Origin: Pseudomonas sp. P8_241
GTDB lineage: Bacteria > Pseudomonadota > Gammaproteobacteria > Pseudomonadales > Pseudomonadaceae
NCBI RefSeq assembly: GCF_034008315.1
Contig: NZ_CP125377.1
Location: 3,670,001-3,734,000, forward strand
Direction of reading: 5' to 3'
Length of the DNA: 64,000 bases
In this document: positions 16,810 to 26,662 of the stretch, piece after piece
Numbering within the stretch: the first letter of the stretch is position 1
How the letters are laid out: the number at the start of each line of letters is the position of its first letter
Program-made: the position numbers and the translations under genes
The notes under the pieces: generated by a model
Told to the model about the DNA's origin: nothing
Seen by the model: the letters and a program-made list of their open reading frames with translations, nothing else
Database searches by the model: none

Positions 16810-19680
16810 TCAACCCTGGGGATTCAACAGCGCACTGGCCAACAACGTCTCAAGCCCCATCGGCCTGGAAAAGTAAAAACCCTGGGCCTGCCCGGCACCC
16901 ATTTCACGCAGCAGGTCCAGCGTCGCTTGATCCTCGACGCCTTCGGCGACCACGCTCAGGTCCAGCGATTCGGCCATCCGCACAATCGCCCGGACGATTG
17001 CGCGGCTGCGAGCACTGGTGGTCAATTCGAGGATGAACGACTTGTCGATCTTCAAGCCGCTGAAGCGGTATTGATGCACATAGCTGAGGGATGAAAACCC
17101 GGCCCCAAAATCATCGAGCACCACCGACATGCCGTTGTCGGCCAATTGCTGCATGGTCAATCGGGCGATGGCGGGCTCTGCCACCAACGCACCTTCGGTC
17201 AATTCCAGGCAGATCCGCGACGGCGCGACCCCGTGCCGGTCCAACAGCGCCAGCACCTCACTGGCGAAATCCGGGCGCGTCATGCTGTAACTGGAGCAAT
17301 TGATGTGCACGGCAGGCCAATCGGCGTGTTCCGGTTGTGCGAGGATCACGGCAATGCTGGTGAGCATGTACAGGTCCAGCCGACCGATCAGGCGCAAGCC
17401 CTCTACATCCGGCAGAAACTCGCCAGGTTCGATCACCCGGCCACCCGGCTGATGCCAGCGAATCAGCGCTTCCAGGGCCATGAGTTCACCGGTTTCGACG
17501 CTGACAATGGGCTGAAAATACGGCAGCAGTTCATCCGTCCGTTTGAGCGCATTACGCAAGGCGCCCTCACGCTCCACCTGGTCCGAGACTTCACGGCGCA
17601 CTTCCTGATTGAACACCGCATAGCTGTCGCGCCCGGCACTCTTGACCCGGTACATCGCGGCATCGGCATCGCGCAACAGGTCAGCGGGCTCGTGATGAAA
17701 CTGACTGTCGGCACTGACAATACCGATGCTGCAGGACGAAAAAACTTCATAGCCATTGATGAAAAACGGCAGATCAAACGCGACCAGAATCCGTTCGGCG
17801 ATTTCGATCATCACCTCCAGCGGCGCCTCGGGAGCCAGCACCGAAAACTCATCCCCCCCCAGGCGCGCCAACATGTCGGTGTCACGCAGACACCCGCGCA
17901 AACGCTGGGCAGCCTCCATCAACAGCAGGTCGCCAAAATGATGGCCAAGGCTGTCATTGACCATTTTGAAGCGGTCGAGATCGATGAACATTACGGCCAG
18001 GTGCCCGCCTTCGCTACCGAACCGCGACCAGGCCAGATTAAGGCGCTGTTGCAGATAGGTGCGATTCGGTAGCCCGGTCAACGCATCGTGGGAGTTTTCG
18101 TGTTGCAACTTGGCATTGGCGTGATCGAGCTCGCGGGTTCGGCTCTGCACCCGGGCTTCGAGTTTGAGATTGGCGACATGAATCGCTTCGGCGGCCGTGC
18201 GCCGCGACAAGGCGGTGTCGATGTGCCGCGACACGAACGTCAGCAGTTCCTGGTCACGCTGGGTGTAGCACACCTGCGCGGTATAGCTTTGCACTGCCAG
18301 CACGCCACGCACGACATCGCCATCGAACAAGGGAATGCCCAGCCAGGAATGGGATCGGACCGACTCATGGGCCAGTTCGATTTCACCCTGCGCAGACAAT
18401 CGTTCAGCTTCACTTGCGTCTATCAGGCAGGGTCGGCGCTGACGGATAACGTACTCGGTCAAACCCCGTCGTCCACGTCGTGCCGCAGGACAGATCGTCT
18501 GCCGCTCATCGACATAATACGGAAAGGTCACTTCGCCGGTCGCGTCGTCGAACAGTGCAATGTAGAAGTTCTGCGCGAACAGCAGATCGCCGACGATGCC
18601 ATGCAAGGTGTGAAACAGCTCGGCCATGTCGCCGGGCTGGCTCGACAGTTCGGCAATCTGGAACAGCGCGCTTTGCAAATGCTCGGCACGCTCGCGTTCG
18701 GCGACTTCCTGGCGCAATGCATCATTGAGCGCCGACAGCTCCAGGGTGCGACGCATCACTGTGGCTTCCAGGTCCTCGCGGTGCAGAATCCGGTCCAGCG
18801 CCATGGCCACGTGCCGGGCCACCACCAGAAACAGCGCGCGGTCCTCGGCGCTGTAGGTACGGGAAACGTCGTAGACCTGCATCGCCAGCATGCCAAACAC
18901 CTCGTCCGAGGCGTTTTTCAACGGCGCGCCCATCCAGAACTCGGGGCGATCCCCCACGCAGTAGAAACGCCCCTCGGCCTGCGCCGCGAGAATCCCGGCG
19001 GCGTCGATCAGCAATGGCTGGCCAGTGGTCAACACCTGGCCCGTCAACGACAGGCGTGAAGGGACAAGGTATTCGTAGTTCTCCGACTCCAGGGCATCGA
19101 CGTCAATGATGTCGACGTAGTACGGGTAGTCGATCTTGCCACTGTGCGGGTCATACAGCGCGAGATAGAAGTTCTCGGCGTCGATCAGGCTGGCCAGAAG
19201 CCGGTGAACCCCCACCAGAAACACTGAGCGGTCGCGAGTCGAACTGGCCAGGTAAGTGATTTCATACAGCACCCGCTGGGTGATCTGCGCACGGGCAAGG
19301 GTATTGGTCTGTATCTGCATGCCCAGGCGTCGGGCGAAGTCGGCGAGCGCCGGCTCGTCGGCATCATGGACTGGCGCGAGCAGCCAGCCCAACACACTTT
19401 CGCCCTTACCGGTCGGCCAGCCGTGCAAGCGACGGGTCGAACAAAAGGTTGCGAACTGCTCATTTGCAATGTTTGCGGGCCACTGGACAAGAGGGTCGCC
19501 CTGGCCGACGCAATGCATCTGTTCACCGGCACGATAAAACGCCCAGGCGGTGGTGTGGGCCCAGTTGCGCGCTGAATCGAGCAATTGTTCGATCGTATCG
19601 TCGTTGCCTGCGCAGATCGTACCGACACCGTCGCAGTCGTTTGATTGCCGCGGGAAGTCGGTCAACGTACTAAAACTCAT
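16810..19680 (-). CDS. GAF-GAF-GGDEF-EAL cyclic-di-GMP signalling protein
   Basis: Soluble 956-residue bifunctional-type protein that may make and/or break cyclic di-GMP. Two GAF-like sensory domains (~residues 130-290 and ~350-500) are separated by a coiled coil. They are followed by a GGDEF domain with intact G-G-D-E-F and an R-x-x-D inhibitory-site motif five residues before it, then an EAL domain with E-A-L-I-R-W, L-E-L-T-E, D-D-F-G-A-G-F-S-S and V-A-E-G-V-E-D, the residues needed for metal and substrate binding. Both halves therefore look catalytically competent. No membrane segment is visible, so signals should be cytoplasmic. Start at 19680 has AGGGAG upstream; an ATG 13 codons earlier is less likely. 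Divergent from the MHS transporter. Confidence 0.9.
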   Translation of the reverse strand: MSFSTLTDFPRQSNDCDGVGTICAGNDDTIEQLLDSARNWAHTTAWAFYRAGEQMHCVGQGDPLVQWPANIANEQFATFCSTRRLHGWPTGKGESVLGWLLAPVHDADEPALADFARRLGMQIQTNTLARAQITQRVLYEITYLASSTRDRSVFLVGVHRLLASLIDAENFYLALYDPHSGKIDYPYYVDIIDVDALESENYEYLVPSRLSLTGQVLTTGQPLLIDAAGILAAQAEGRFYCVGDRPEFWMGAPLKNASDEVFGMLAMQVYDVSRTYSAEDRALFLVVARHVAMALDRILHREDLEATVMRRTLELSALNDALRQEVAERERAEHLQSALFQIAELSSQPGDMAELFHTLHGIVGDLLFAQNFYIALFDDATGEVTFPYYVDERQTICPAARRGRRGLTEYVIRQRRPCLIDASEAERLSAQGEIELAHESVRSHSWLGIPLFDGDVVRGVLAVQSYTAQVCYTQRDQELLTFVSRHIDTALSRRTAAEAIHVANLKLEARVQSRTRELDHANAKLQHENSHDALTGLPNRTYLQQRLNLAWSRFGSEGGHLAVMFIDLDRFKMVNDSLGHHFGDLLLMEAAQRLRGCLRDTDMLARLGGDEFSVLAPEAPLEVMIEIAERILVAFDLPFFINGYEVFSSCSIGIVSADSQFHHEPADLLRDADAAMYRVKSAGRDSYAVFNQEVRREVSDQVEREGALRNALKRTDELLPYFQPIVSVETGELMALEALIRWHQPGGRVIEPGEFLPDVEGLRLIGRLDLYMLTSIAVILAQPEHADWPAVHINCSSYSMTRPDFASEVLALLDRHGVAPSRICLELTEGALVAEPAIARLTMQQLADNGMSVVLDDFGAGFSSLSYVHQYRFSGLKIDKSFILELTTSARSRAIVRAIVRMAESLDLSVVAEGVEDQATLDLLREMGAGQAQGFYFSRPMGLETLLASALLNPQG

Positions 19681-19968
19681 CAGCGCTCCCTGAGCCAAAA
19701 CCGGCGATGCTTTCTTCAATAGTTGCTAGCAATGAGCCGGCGAGCTTCCCGTTTAAAGCGTATAGCGGTTTTTTTCAATAATTTTATTCACTTTGGTGTC
19801 TCTTCCGTGACCGGTACAGCGGCACTCGTCTCACGGTTTTGGCGCGAATCATGCCTGTTTCATCGACATGAAGTCGGTACTGGCTATGTGGATGACACTT
19901 CTGAAGTGAACCGTCCTGGCCCCTGCCCCGATAATCGAAGACTTATGGACGAACAGTCGAGGATCAGC

Positions 19969-21306
19969 ATGACGAATGCAACGACAGAACAAGTCAGCCC
20001 GAGTACGTTGAGAAGAGTGATTGTAGCGGCCGGCATCGGCAACTTCGTCGAATGGTTCGATTTCGCCGTCTATGGTTTCCTGGCCACGACCATTGCCCAG
20101 CAATTTTTCCCCAGCGGCGATGCCAGTGCCGCACTGCTGAAGACCTTTGCAGTGTTCGCCGTGGCGTTTGCGTTTCGGCCTCTAGGCGGGATTTTCTTCG
20201 GCATGCTGGGCGACCGGATCGGCCGCAAGCGAACCCTGGCGATGACAATTTTGCTGATGGCGGGTGCAACGACCCTGATCGGTTTGCTGCCCACTTATGC
20301 TGCGATCGGGGTCATGGCGCCGATTCTTCTGTCGCTGATCCGTTGCGCCCAGGGTTTTTCCGCCGGGGGCGAATACGCGGGGGCCTGTGCGTATTTGATG
20401 GAGCATGCACCCAGTGATAAACGTGCCTGGTATGGCAGTTTCATCCCGGTGTCGACCTTTTCCGCGTTCGCTGCGGCAGCCGTGGTGGCCTACGCACTGG
20501 AGGCTTCATTATCGGCCGAAGCGATGGGCAGCTGGGGCTGGCGCCTGCCATTCCTGATTGCTGCCCCGCTGGGTCTGGTGGGGCTTTACCTGCGCTGGAA
20601 GCTGGATGAAACACCGGCCTTCCAGGCGGTGAAACAGGAACATGCAGTCGCCCACTCGCCGCTCAAGGAAACCTTGCGCAACCATGGTGCGGCGATCTGT
20701 TGCCTGGGCGCCTTTGTGTCACTCACGGCGCTTTCGTTTTATATGTTCACCACCTACTTCGCGACCTACCTGCAAGTCGCGGGTGGCCTGAGTCGTGCGA
20801 CGGCGCTGCTGGTGTCATTGATTGCCTTGCTGTTCGCTGCCGCCATTTGCCCGCTGGCCGGGCTGTACTCAGACCGGATCGGGCGTCGAATCACGGTCAT
20901 GACGGCGTGTGTGCTGTTGATCCTGGTCGTGTATCCATCGTTTTTGATGGCCAGTTCCGGCTCGTTCGCAGCGTCCATCATCGGCGTGATGCTCCTGGCG
21001 GTCGGCGCGGTACTGTGTGGCGTGGTCACGGCCGCGTTGCTCTCTGAAACCTTCCCCACCCGCACCCGGTACACCGCGTCGGCGATCACCTACAACATGG
21101 CGTACACCCTTTTCGGCGGTACCGCACCGCTGGTGGCGACGTGGCTGATCAGCACCACCGGCAGCAACTTGTCGCCAGCGTTCTATCTGATTGCGGTTGC
21201 ATTGCTCGCGCTGGCGGGTGGACTGGCCTTGCCGGAGACTTCAAGGATTTCGCTGCATGATATTCCGACGCAGGAGAAAGGCGTGGGCATGAAGGCTGAG
21301 GCCTGA
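19969..21306 (+). CDS. MFS transporter, metabolite:H+ symporter (MHS) family
   Basis: Inner-membrane symporter of 445 residues with 12 hydrophobic segments. The opening A-G-I-G-N-F-V-E-W-F-D-F-A-V-Y-G is the classic MHS signature (alpha-ketoglutarate, shikimate, citrate, proline/betaine carriers), and the loop motif G-x-x-x-D-R-I-G-R-K-R is present between helices 2 and 3. The ATG at 19969 has GAGGA upstream; upstream in-frame codons back to 19723 encode no recognisable domain. The neighbouring GGDEF/EAL gene is divergent and no catabolic genes are adjacent, so the substrate cannot be inferred. A GC hairpin follows the stop. Confidence 0.88.
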   Translation: MTNATTEQVSPSTLRRVIVAAGIGNFVEWFDFAVYGFLATTIAQQFFPSGDASAALLKTFAVFAVAFAFRPLGGIFFGMLGDRIGRKRTLAMTILLMAGATTLIGLLPTYAAIGVMAPILLSLIRCAQGFSAGGEYAGACAYLMEHAPSDKRAWYGSFIPVSTFSAFAAAAVVAYALEASLSAEAMGSWGWRLPFLIAAPLGLVGLYLRWKLDETPAFQAVKQEHAVAHSPLKETLRNHGAAICCLGAFVSLTALSFYMFTTYFATYLQVAGGLSRATALLVSLIALLFAAAICPLAGLYSDRIGRRITVMTACVLLILVVYPSFLMASSGSFAASIIGVMLLAVGAVLCGVVTAALLSETFPTRTRYTASAITYNMAYTLFGGTAPLVATWLISTTGSNLSPAFYLIAVALLALAGGLALPETSRISLHDIPTQEKGVGMKAEA

Positions 21307-21316
21307 AACGCAAACA

Positions 21317-21356
21317 AGCCGGGGCGGTGGAGCAATGCAAGCGCTTCACCCCGGCT
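21317..21356 (+). terminator. Terminator-like hairpin after the MHS transporter
   Basis: AGCCGGGG (21317-21324) pairs with CCCCGGCT (21349-21356), with further partial pairing inside the 24-base interior, starting 11 bases after the stop codon. No strong T-run follows. Confidence 0.55.
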
Positions 21357-21379
21357 ATTGAGCCCTGACACGGCTGAAG

Positions 21380-21680
21380 GAAAGCGAAGGCAGTTTTTTA
21401 TCCGCCTGGCAACGGGAAGCTCTATGTTTTTATGGACCAGATAAGACGCACTCACCATCAAGGCGATGGTGCCCCAAAGCAGTACATGTGGACTCACCGC
21501 CGGATAGGCAACATTGAAAATCATGAAGCCAGTCATTTGATGCAACAAATAAAGTGGATAGGTCAGTGCACCTAATGTCGCCCAGCTCATCGTCCGCAGT
21601 GCCGCCGTATAATTAGTGCTGTTCGAAGGAAGGTTCATGGGGGTCGCTTTCCGGACAGGAAGGAGGGCGAGGACCGACTA
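21380..21680 (-). pseudogene. Remnant of an acyltransferase 3 (OafA-like) gene, C-terminal part only
   Basis: On the minus strand, from a TAG near 21680 to about 21380, the translation contains L-G-A-L-T-Y-P-L-Y-L-L-H-Q and W-G-T-I-A-L-M-V-S-A-S-Y-L-V-H-K, which match the last two membrane helices of integral-membrane O-acyltransferases (usual length 350-650 residues). The catalytic N-terminal part is absent, and the frame runs on past the expected C-terminus into sequence antisense to the MHS gene, so the native stop is also lost. This is a decayed fragment rather than a working gene. Confidence 0.6.
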
Positions 21681-21947
21681 ATGAACAAACCTCATGAACC
21701 CTTGCCGATTCTCCCGTCTAGTGCCCACCAACCAGTTCGCTTACTGTTTCCTCAGCGTCATTGCATTCACGCCAATGTACGCAGAGCAGTTGAAGTCCTT
21801 TTGCCATGCTTATTGCGGGCCACCATCACCCCCAGGCACTGGCGACTCGCTGACGTGAGGTATCTCATCCCTCCATCCAAACTTTTCGCTTCAACAAGCG
21901 TCCTCTCTTTGAGACCACCAAGCGCTGATTACAGCGAAGGACAAGCG
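21681..21947. other. Gene-free spacer before tspO
   Basis: The tspO frame stays open back to 21681 but the extra residues are Pro/Arg-rich with no ribosome site, so they are not counted as coding. Given the acyltransferase fragment beside it, this stretch may be debris of the same deletion. Nothing else was recognised. Confidence 0.3.
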
Positions 21948-22388
21948 ATGACGTTTATGATTTTTCTACTGGCCTGCGCTGCCGCGGCAAGCACAGGTCT
22001 GATTTTCAAACCGGGCCCGTGGTACGAATCTCTCGTCAAACCTGGTTTCACCCCCCCCAAGTGGGCGTTTCCGGTCGCCTGGTCGATTATCTATCTGTTG
22101 CTCGCCTGGGCCGGTTACCGGTTGACCCTGCTACCGGGAAGTCAGGCGGTGCTGGCGTTATGGGCGGCGCAGATTGCGCTGAATACGCTGTGGACCCCGG
22201 TGTTCTTCGGCGCACAGCGAATTTTCGCAGGCATGCTAATCCTCTCGATGCTGTGGCTTGTGGTCGCGGCCATGGTGGTGATGGCTTTGAAGATTGACGT
22301 GATCACCGGTTTGATTCTGTTTCCTTACCTTGTGTGGCTGTGCGTAGCCGCCGCGCTGAACTTCTCCATCCTGTGTAATAACCGCTGA
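21948..22388 (+). CDS. tspO: TspO/MBR family tryptophan-rich sensory protein
   Basis: Five-helix membrane protein of 146 residues, the usual TspO size. The motifs K-P-G-F-T-P-P-K-W-A-F-P-V-A-W-S-I-I-Y after the first helix, W-A-A-Q-I-A-L-N-T-L-W-T-P-V-F-F-G in the third and P-Y-L-V-W-L-C-V-A-A-A-L-N in the fifth are diagnostic. TspO proteins bind porphyrins and related ligands and in bacteria affect tetrapyrrole or light/oxygen responses. The ATG at 21948 has AAGGA 6 bases upstream. The gene stands alone here; no tetrapyrrole or carotenoid genes are nearby. Confidence 0.9.
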   Translation: MTFMIFLLACAAAASTGLIFKPGPWYESLVKPGFTPPKWAFPVAWSIIYLLLAWAGYRLTLLPGSQAVLALWAAQIALNTLWTPVFFGAQRIFAGMLILSMLWLVVAAMVVMALKIDVITGLILFPYLVWLCVAAALNFSILCNNR

Positions 22389-22628
22389 CACAATGTCATG
22401 AAATGAAAAGCAATTGTCGTCGAAAGCATCGTTGACATTGCCGAAATCCGCGTAGAACGAAGTCGCCAGCAGTATCGGGACCGGGCTGATCGGCGTTAGC
22501 CAGCACTGCAGGAATCCATCGGCTGCGAGTACCCACGGCGGGGTTATTCGTAGTCGATTCAGCCGCTCTACCGGTTCTGATTTACATGCTCTGACTGATA
22601 CTAATAATCCGAAAAGGAATCGCACTCT

Positions 22629-24194
22629 ATGCGTGTGAATTTGCCTGTAACCGAGCATGAAAGAAGCTTCCCCGCCGACCAACGCTTGATCTCCACGACC
22701 GATCTCGATAGCCGAATCACTTATTGCAACGACTCATTTGTCGATATCAGCGGTTTCACTTACGACGAGCTGGTCGGTCAGACCCACAACCTGGTTCGAC
22801 ACCCCGATATGCCACCCGGGGTATTCCTGCATATGTGGCACACCATCAAGCAAGGCAAACCCTGGATGGGGATTGTGAAAAATCGCTCGAAGAATGGCGA
22901 TTTCTATTGGGTCAGTGCCTACGTCACCCCTATCTATGAAAACGGCCGCATGAGTGGTTACGAGTCGGTGCGCTCCGTGCCCAGTCGCGACCAGGTACGT
23001 CGCGCCTCGGCACTCTATGCGAGGATGCGGGCCGGCAAGCCGATCGTTGCCCGGAGTGCACGGATTTTGCGGCCACTGAAAAACGCCTGGCCATTACTGA
23101 TGGCAGGCGGGGTTTCGCTGTTGGCGGGGCACTGGCTCCCAGGCACCGCGGCTCAGGGGATTCTGGTGGCGAGCCTCAGTGTTGCCTGGTACCTGATCGA
23201 ATCCCGACACCGCAGCGCCATCGAGCGCACCCTGGCCGAACACCCGAAAGCCTTTTCCGATCCCTTGGTCGCGCTGACCTACAGCGACAACCACGGCCCC
23301 CAGGGTCGACTGGACATGGCCATGCTGAGTGAGGAAGCGCGCTTGCAGACCGCCTTGACCCGTCTCGTCGACGCGGTGGTCAATGTGAAGTCCCAGGCAG
23401 CACAGTCCTCCGAACTCTCCGGTTCACAAGCGCAATCGCTGGATCGCCAGCGCAATGAAACGGATCAGTCCGCTGCGGCCATCTCGCAAATGGCGGCAAC
23501 CGTTCAACAGGTGACTCAAAACGTCATCAGTACCGCGCATGCCGCCTCCGAAGCCGACCAGTTGACGAAAGATGGCAGCCAGTTGGCCCAGCAAAGCCTG
23601 CACGCGATGGAAGCCATGAACGAAGCCGTCAATGACATCGGTCAGGCAGTCAACACATTGGCCAGCGAGACGCAGTCAATCGGCACCGTCGTCGACGTCA
23701 TCACATCCATTGCCGAACAGACCAACCTGCTGGCGCTCAATGCGGCGATCGAGGCGGCCCGGGCGGGTGAGCAAGGCCGAGGTTTCGCCGTGGTTGCCGA
23801 CGAGGTGCGCTCCCTGGCGCAACGCACTCGCACGTCGACCGAGCAGATCCACGGCATCATCAGTTCACTGCATGTCGGTGTTGATCGCGCCGTTTCCTCA
23901 GCCAGCAAGGGTGAGCAGATTTCCCGCGAAAGCATGCAGCGTGTCGAGGCGGTACAGACAGCCCTGGTCGGCATCAGTCAAGCCGTCAGCCGCATTACCG
24001 ATATGAGCCAGCAAATGGCGTCGGCATCAGAAGAGCAAAGCCACGTGACTGAAGACATCAACCAACAGATCACCCGTATCGCCCAGTTGTGCGATCACAG
24101 CGCCGGTCAGGCCCAGCAAGGCGCCGCGATCAGCAAGGAACTTGAAGCAATGGCCGATTACCTGCACGGCCTGGCCGAGCGTTTCAGCCGATAG
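22629..24194 (+). CDS. PAS-domain methyl-accepting chemotaxis protein (Aer-like)
   Basis: Chemoreceptor of 521 residues. A PAS domain occupies residues ~10-125 ([16 protein letters not shown] and H-P-D-M-P-P motifs typical of Aer-type redox/energy sensors). One or two hydrophobic helices follow at ~140-185, then a long coiled signalling domain with the hairpin tip [19 protein letters not shown] that contacts CheW/CheA. There is no periplasmic ligand domain, so the signal is sensed inside the cell. AAGGA lies upstream of the ATG. No che genes are adjacent; an inverted repeat terminates the transcript. Confidence 0.9.
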   Translation: MRVNLPVTEHERSFPADQRLISTTDLDSRITYCNDSFVDISGFTYDELVGQTHNLVRHPDMPPGVFLHMWHTIKQGKPWMGIVKNRSKNGDFYWVSAYVTPIYENGRMSGYESVRSVPSRDQVRRASALYARMRAGKPIVARSARILRPLKNAWPLLMAGGVSLLAGHWLPGTAAQGILVASLSVAWYLIESRHRSAIERTLAEHPKAFSDPLVALTYSDNHGPQGRLDMAMLSEEARLQTALTRLVDAVVNVKSQAAQSSELSGSQAQSLDRQRNETDQSAAAISQMAATVQQVTQNVISTAHAASEADQLTKDGSQLAQQSLHAMEAMNEAVNDIGQAVNTLASETQSIGTVVDVITSIAEQTNLLALNAAIEAARAGEQGRGFAVVADEVRSLAQRTRTSTEQIHGIISSLHVGVDRAVSSASKGEQISRESMQRVEAVQTALVGISQAVSRITDMSQQMASASEEQSHVTEDINQQITRIAQLCDHSAGQAQQGAAISKELEAMADYLHGLAERFSR

Positions 24195-24220
24195 CCTAAC
24201 GCTTCACCCTCCCTCCCCGC

Positions 24221-24253
24221 GCATTCGGCTGTCTGAGTCAGGCAGCCGAATGC
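24221..24253 (+). terminator. Hairpin after the chemoreceptor gene
   Basis: GCATTCGGCTG (24221-24231) and CAGCCGAATGC (24243-24253) form a perfect 11-bp stem with an 11-base loop, 27 bases after the stop codon. The following sequence lacks a strong T-run, so it is a probable but not classical intrinsic terminator. Confidence 0.6.
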
Positions 24254-24403
24254 CCCTCGCAAAAATTTGGGTCTGTCATTGATAGCCAAGCGTCTGTCGT
24301 CAAATGTAAAGCGCCTCCCACCAGCGGGCGTTTTAATGGCAGTACTAAAAAAACTCCGCCTGAGTCACGCGTTGTTTGGTACGCCAAGCAGGAGAATAAC
24401 AAT

Positions 24404-25726
24404 ATGAAATTCGTGAAAAGTCTTTTGGCTGCGTCACTGCTCTCGACCCTGGCCCTTGATGCACAGGCCCTGGTCTCGAGTCGGGAAGCCGCCGAACTGG
24501 GCGCCAGCCTGACGCTGGTTGGCGCTGAAAAGGCCGGTAACGCCGACGGTTCAATCCCGCCTTACAGCGGTGGCCTGACCACTGCCCCGGCCGGTTTCAA
24601 GACCGGTGACAGCATGCGCCCGGATCCTTACGCAGCGGAGAAACCCCTGCTGGTAATCAATGGCAAGAACGTTGATCAGTACGCTGGCATGCTGACGGCC
24701 ACCACCGTTGCATTGGCCAAGCGTTTCCCCGGCTACCGCATCGACGTTTACCCGACCCATCGCACAGCATCGCTGCCGGAGGCGGTACTGGAAAACAGCC
24801 GCAAGAATGCCACCGGCGCCAAATCCCTCAGTGGCGGGATAGCTTTCGATAATGTCTTGCCCGGCGTGCCGTTCCCGATCCCGCAATCGGGCGCCGAGGC
24901 GATGTGGAATTTCCTGCTGCGTTATCAAGGCGTCAACATCCGCTCCAAATACGATTCGTGGAGTGTCGACTCGGCGGGTGTGGCGAGCCTGGCGGTTACC
25001 GGCGAAGCATTTGTCTCGTTCCCGATCTACGAGAACATGTCGAAGCCGATCAACAACTCCGACATCTATTACCAGTTGAAGCTGTCCTATACCGGACCTG
25101 CGCGGCGAGCCGGCGAGTCGGTCATGCTCAAGAACGCCACCAACCCGCTGCAACGTCCTGGTCGCGCCTGGCAGTACATGCCGGCCCAGCGCCGGGTCAA
25201 ACAGATTTCGATCCTGGCCTACGACACGCCGAACCCGGGAACTGCCCGTGCACTCGAACTGTATGACTGGACCCTGGTGGGCAAGCAGGAAATGATCGTG
25301 CCCTACAACACCTACAAACTGACCTATGCCCGCGATGCCAAGTCGCTGACCACCCCCAATTACCTTTCCCCGGACTTCGTGCGCTGGGAAAAACACCGCG
25401 TCTACGTGGTGGAGGGCAACCTCAAGCCCGGTGCAAAACACATCTACCAGAAACGCCGCTTTTACCTGGATGAAGACACCTGGGCCGCTGTGGCCTCCGA
25501 TCAATACGACACCAAGGGACAACTTTACCGTGGCTCCTTCGCTTTTCTCAGCCAGAGCTATGACGAGCAGGTCCCGGATGCCACCCCGTTCATGACCTAC
25601 GACCTTTCCCAGGGCACCTACAACATCAACGGCGTAGTCGGCCCCCATGGCGGCATTCACTACATCGCGCCGCTATCGACGGCGCAGTGGGTGCCGGAAT
25701 CCATGGCGGGTGCCGGCATTCGCTGA
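24404..25726 (+). CDS. DUF1329 secreted protein
   Basis: Predicted periplasmic/outer-membrane-associated protein of 440 residues. Residues 1-22 are a Sec signal peptide ending D-A-Q-A. The mature protein matches DUF1329, a LolA-like fold family common in Pseudomonas and often found near efflux or sterol/aromatic-degradation genes; no enzymatic activity is established. Features include the early G-A-S-L-T-L-V-G-A-E-K-A-G-N-A-D-G-S-I-P-P motif and the late I-N-G-V-V-G-P-H-G-G-I-H segment. AGGAG lies about 9 bases upstream of the ATG. It has no obvious partner here and is convergent with a GNAT gene. Confidence 0.85.
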   Translation: MKFVKSLLAASLLSTLALDAQALVSSREAAELGASLTLVGAEKAGNADGSIPPYSGGLTTAPAGFKTGDSMRPDPYAAEKPLLVINGKNVDQYAGMLTATTVALAKRFPGYRIDVYPTHRTASLPEAVLENSRKNATGAKSLSGGIAFDNVLPGVPFPIPQSGAEAMWNFLLRYQGVNIRSKYDSWSVDSAGVASLAVTGEAFVSFPIYENMSKPINNSDIYYQLKLSYTGPARRAGESVMLKNATNPLQRPGRAWQYMPAQRRVKQISILAYDTPNPGTARALELYDWTLVGKQEMIVPYNTYKLTYARDAKSLTTPNYLSPDFVRWEKHRVYVVEGNLKPGAKHIYQKRRFYLDEDTWAAVASDQYDTKGQLYRGSFAFLSQSYDEQVPDATPFMTYDLSQGTYNINGVVGPHGGIHYIAPLSTAQWVPESMAGAGIR

Positions 25727-25739
25727 GGCGGACACCTAT

Positions 25740-26240
25740 CTAGAGAGAAAGAACGAATCGGTATTCGCCCACCGTCTTGTCGCTACAAGACGGTTGTTCA
25801 AGCACGAAGCCGCACCGATCGAGTACTTTTCTGGAGCCCGCGTTTTGCGCATAGACATAAGCCACCAGCTGCGTTAGTTCCCAGCGCCCCCTTGCCTCCC
25901 GGATCAAATGTTCAAGCGCCAGTGTCGCAAGACCCTGGCCGCAAACACTTTGATCAATCCGATAGCCCACTTCGGCACTGCCCTGCAAGGGGTCGATGCA
26001 TTTCAAATTGGCGCGACCCACTATTCGTTCATTGGCATCTTCGAGAACAAAGGGGTGCCAGCGACCGACCGCCAAACCAGACAAATAATCATCAATATGT
26101 TCGGCAACTCCCGGCAATGAGTAGAAAGAGGGATCGCGCGCATCGATATGTGATTCGAACCATTGGCGATTAAGCACTTCGAATGCCAACAGCGCTTGGG
26201 CATCGGCCCGTTCCAGTTCGCGAACCCTGAATGAATTCAT
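25740..26240 (-). CDS. GNAT-family N-acetyltransferase (RimJ/RimL-like)
   Basis: Cytoplasmic acetyltransferase of 166 residues that would transfer acetyl from acetyl-CoA to an amine. The GNAT fold is supported by the V-G-Y-R-I-D strand, the acetyl-CoA loop Q-S-V-C-G-Q-G-L-A (pattern Q/R-x-x-G-x-G/A), and the late V-Y-A-Q-N-A-G-S-R-K-V-L-D-R-C-G-F motif. The ATG at 26240 is chosen over 26249 because AAGGA is 9 bases from the former and immediately abuts the latter. Substrate unknown. Confidence 0.85.
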   Translation of the reverse strand: MNSFRVRELERADAQALLAFEVLNRQWFESHIDARDPSFYSLPGVAEHIDDYLSGLAVGRWHPFVLEDANERIVGRANLKCIDPLQGSAEVGYRIDQSVCGQGLATLALEHLIREARGRWELTQLVAYVYAQNAGSRKVLDRCGFVLEQPSCSDKTVGEYRFVLSL

Positions 26241-26662
26241 TTTGCACATTCCTTGTGTTTACAAGCGGTGGCTTTATTTGATTCGTCTCGCAGGGCTGCA
26301 TGAATGCGCTAGCCAATAGCGCCATCAGGCAACTGATCCACTGCTGGAAGTTGTCAATGCCTGCGGCGATGTCGCACAAGCAACGAAGTAAATCACGCTG
26401 AAAACCTGACGATAACCCTTCACTGCACCACAAAGCGACGAGCGACATTGAAATCTGCGCCCTGGCCCCGCGCAAGGTGAATAAGCAAACTAGGCTAGAA
26501 CGGGCCTCTTGATGAGCGAACGGGAGTTCTGTTGTCGGGTTAGTTGTTCTCCTTGCGCTCTCCGGGCACAGGTTTGGGGGGTAACTCACCAGGATCCTGG
26601 TCGTTGCAGACTCGATTGAGAGAGGCAACACCCGGGATCGACACCGATAAAGGAAGGCCGTC
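26241..26662. other. Spacer between GNAT and sulfatase genes
   Basis: About 420 bases without a convincing gene. Its only notable structure is a perfect 14-bp palindrome near the sulfatase gene, listed separately. No terminator or small RNA was recognised. Confidence 0.3.
26588..26601. promoter_or_regulatory. 14-bp perfect palindrome upstream of the sulfatase gene
   Basis: ACCAGGATCCTGGT lies 62 bases before the sulfatase ATG. Position and perfect symmetry fit an operator or the tip of a leader structure, but no regulator family could be matched. Confidence 0.3.
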
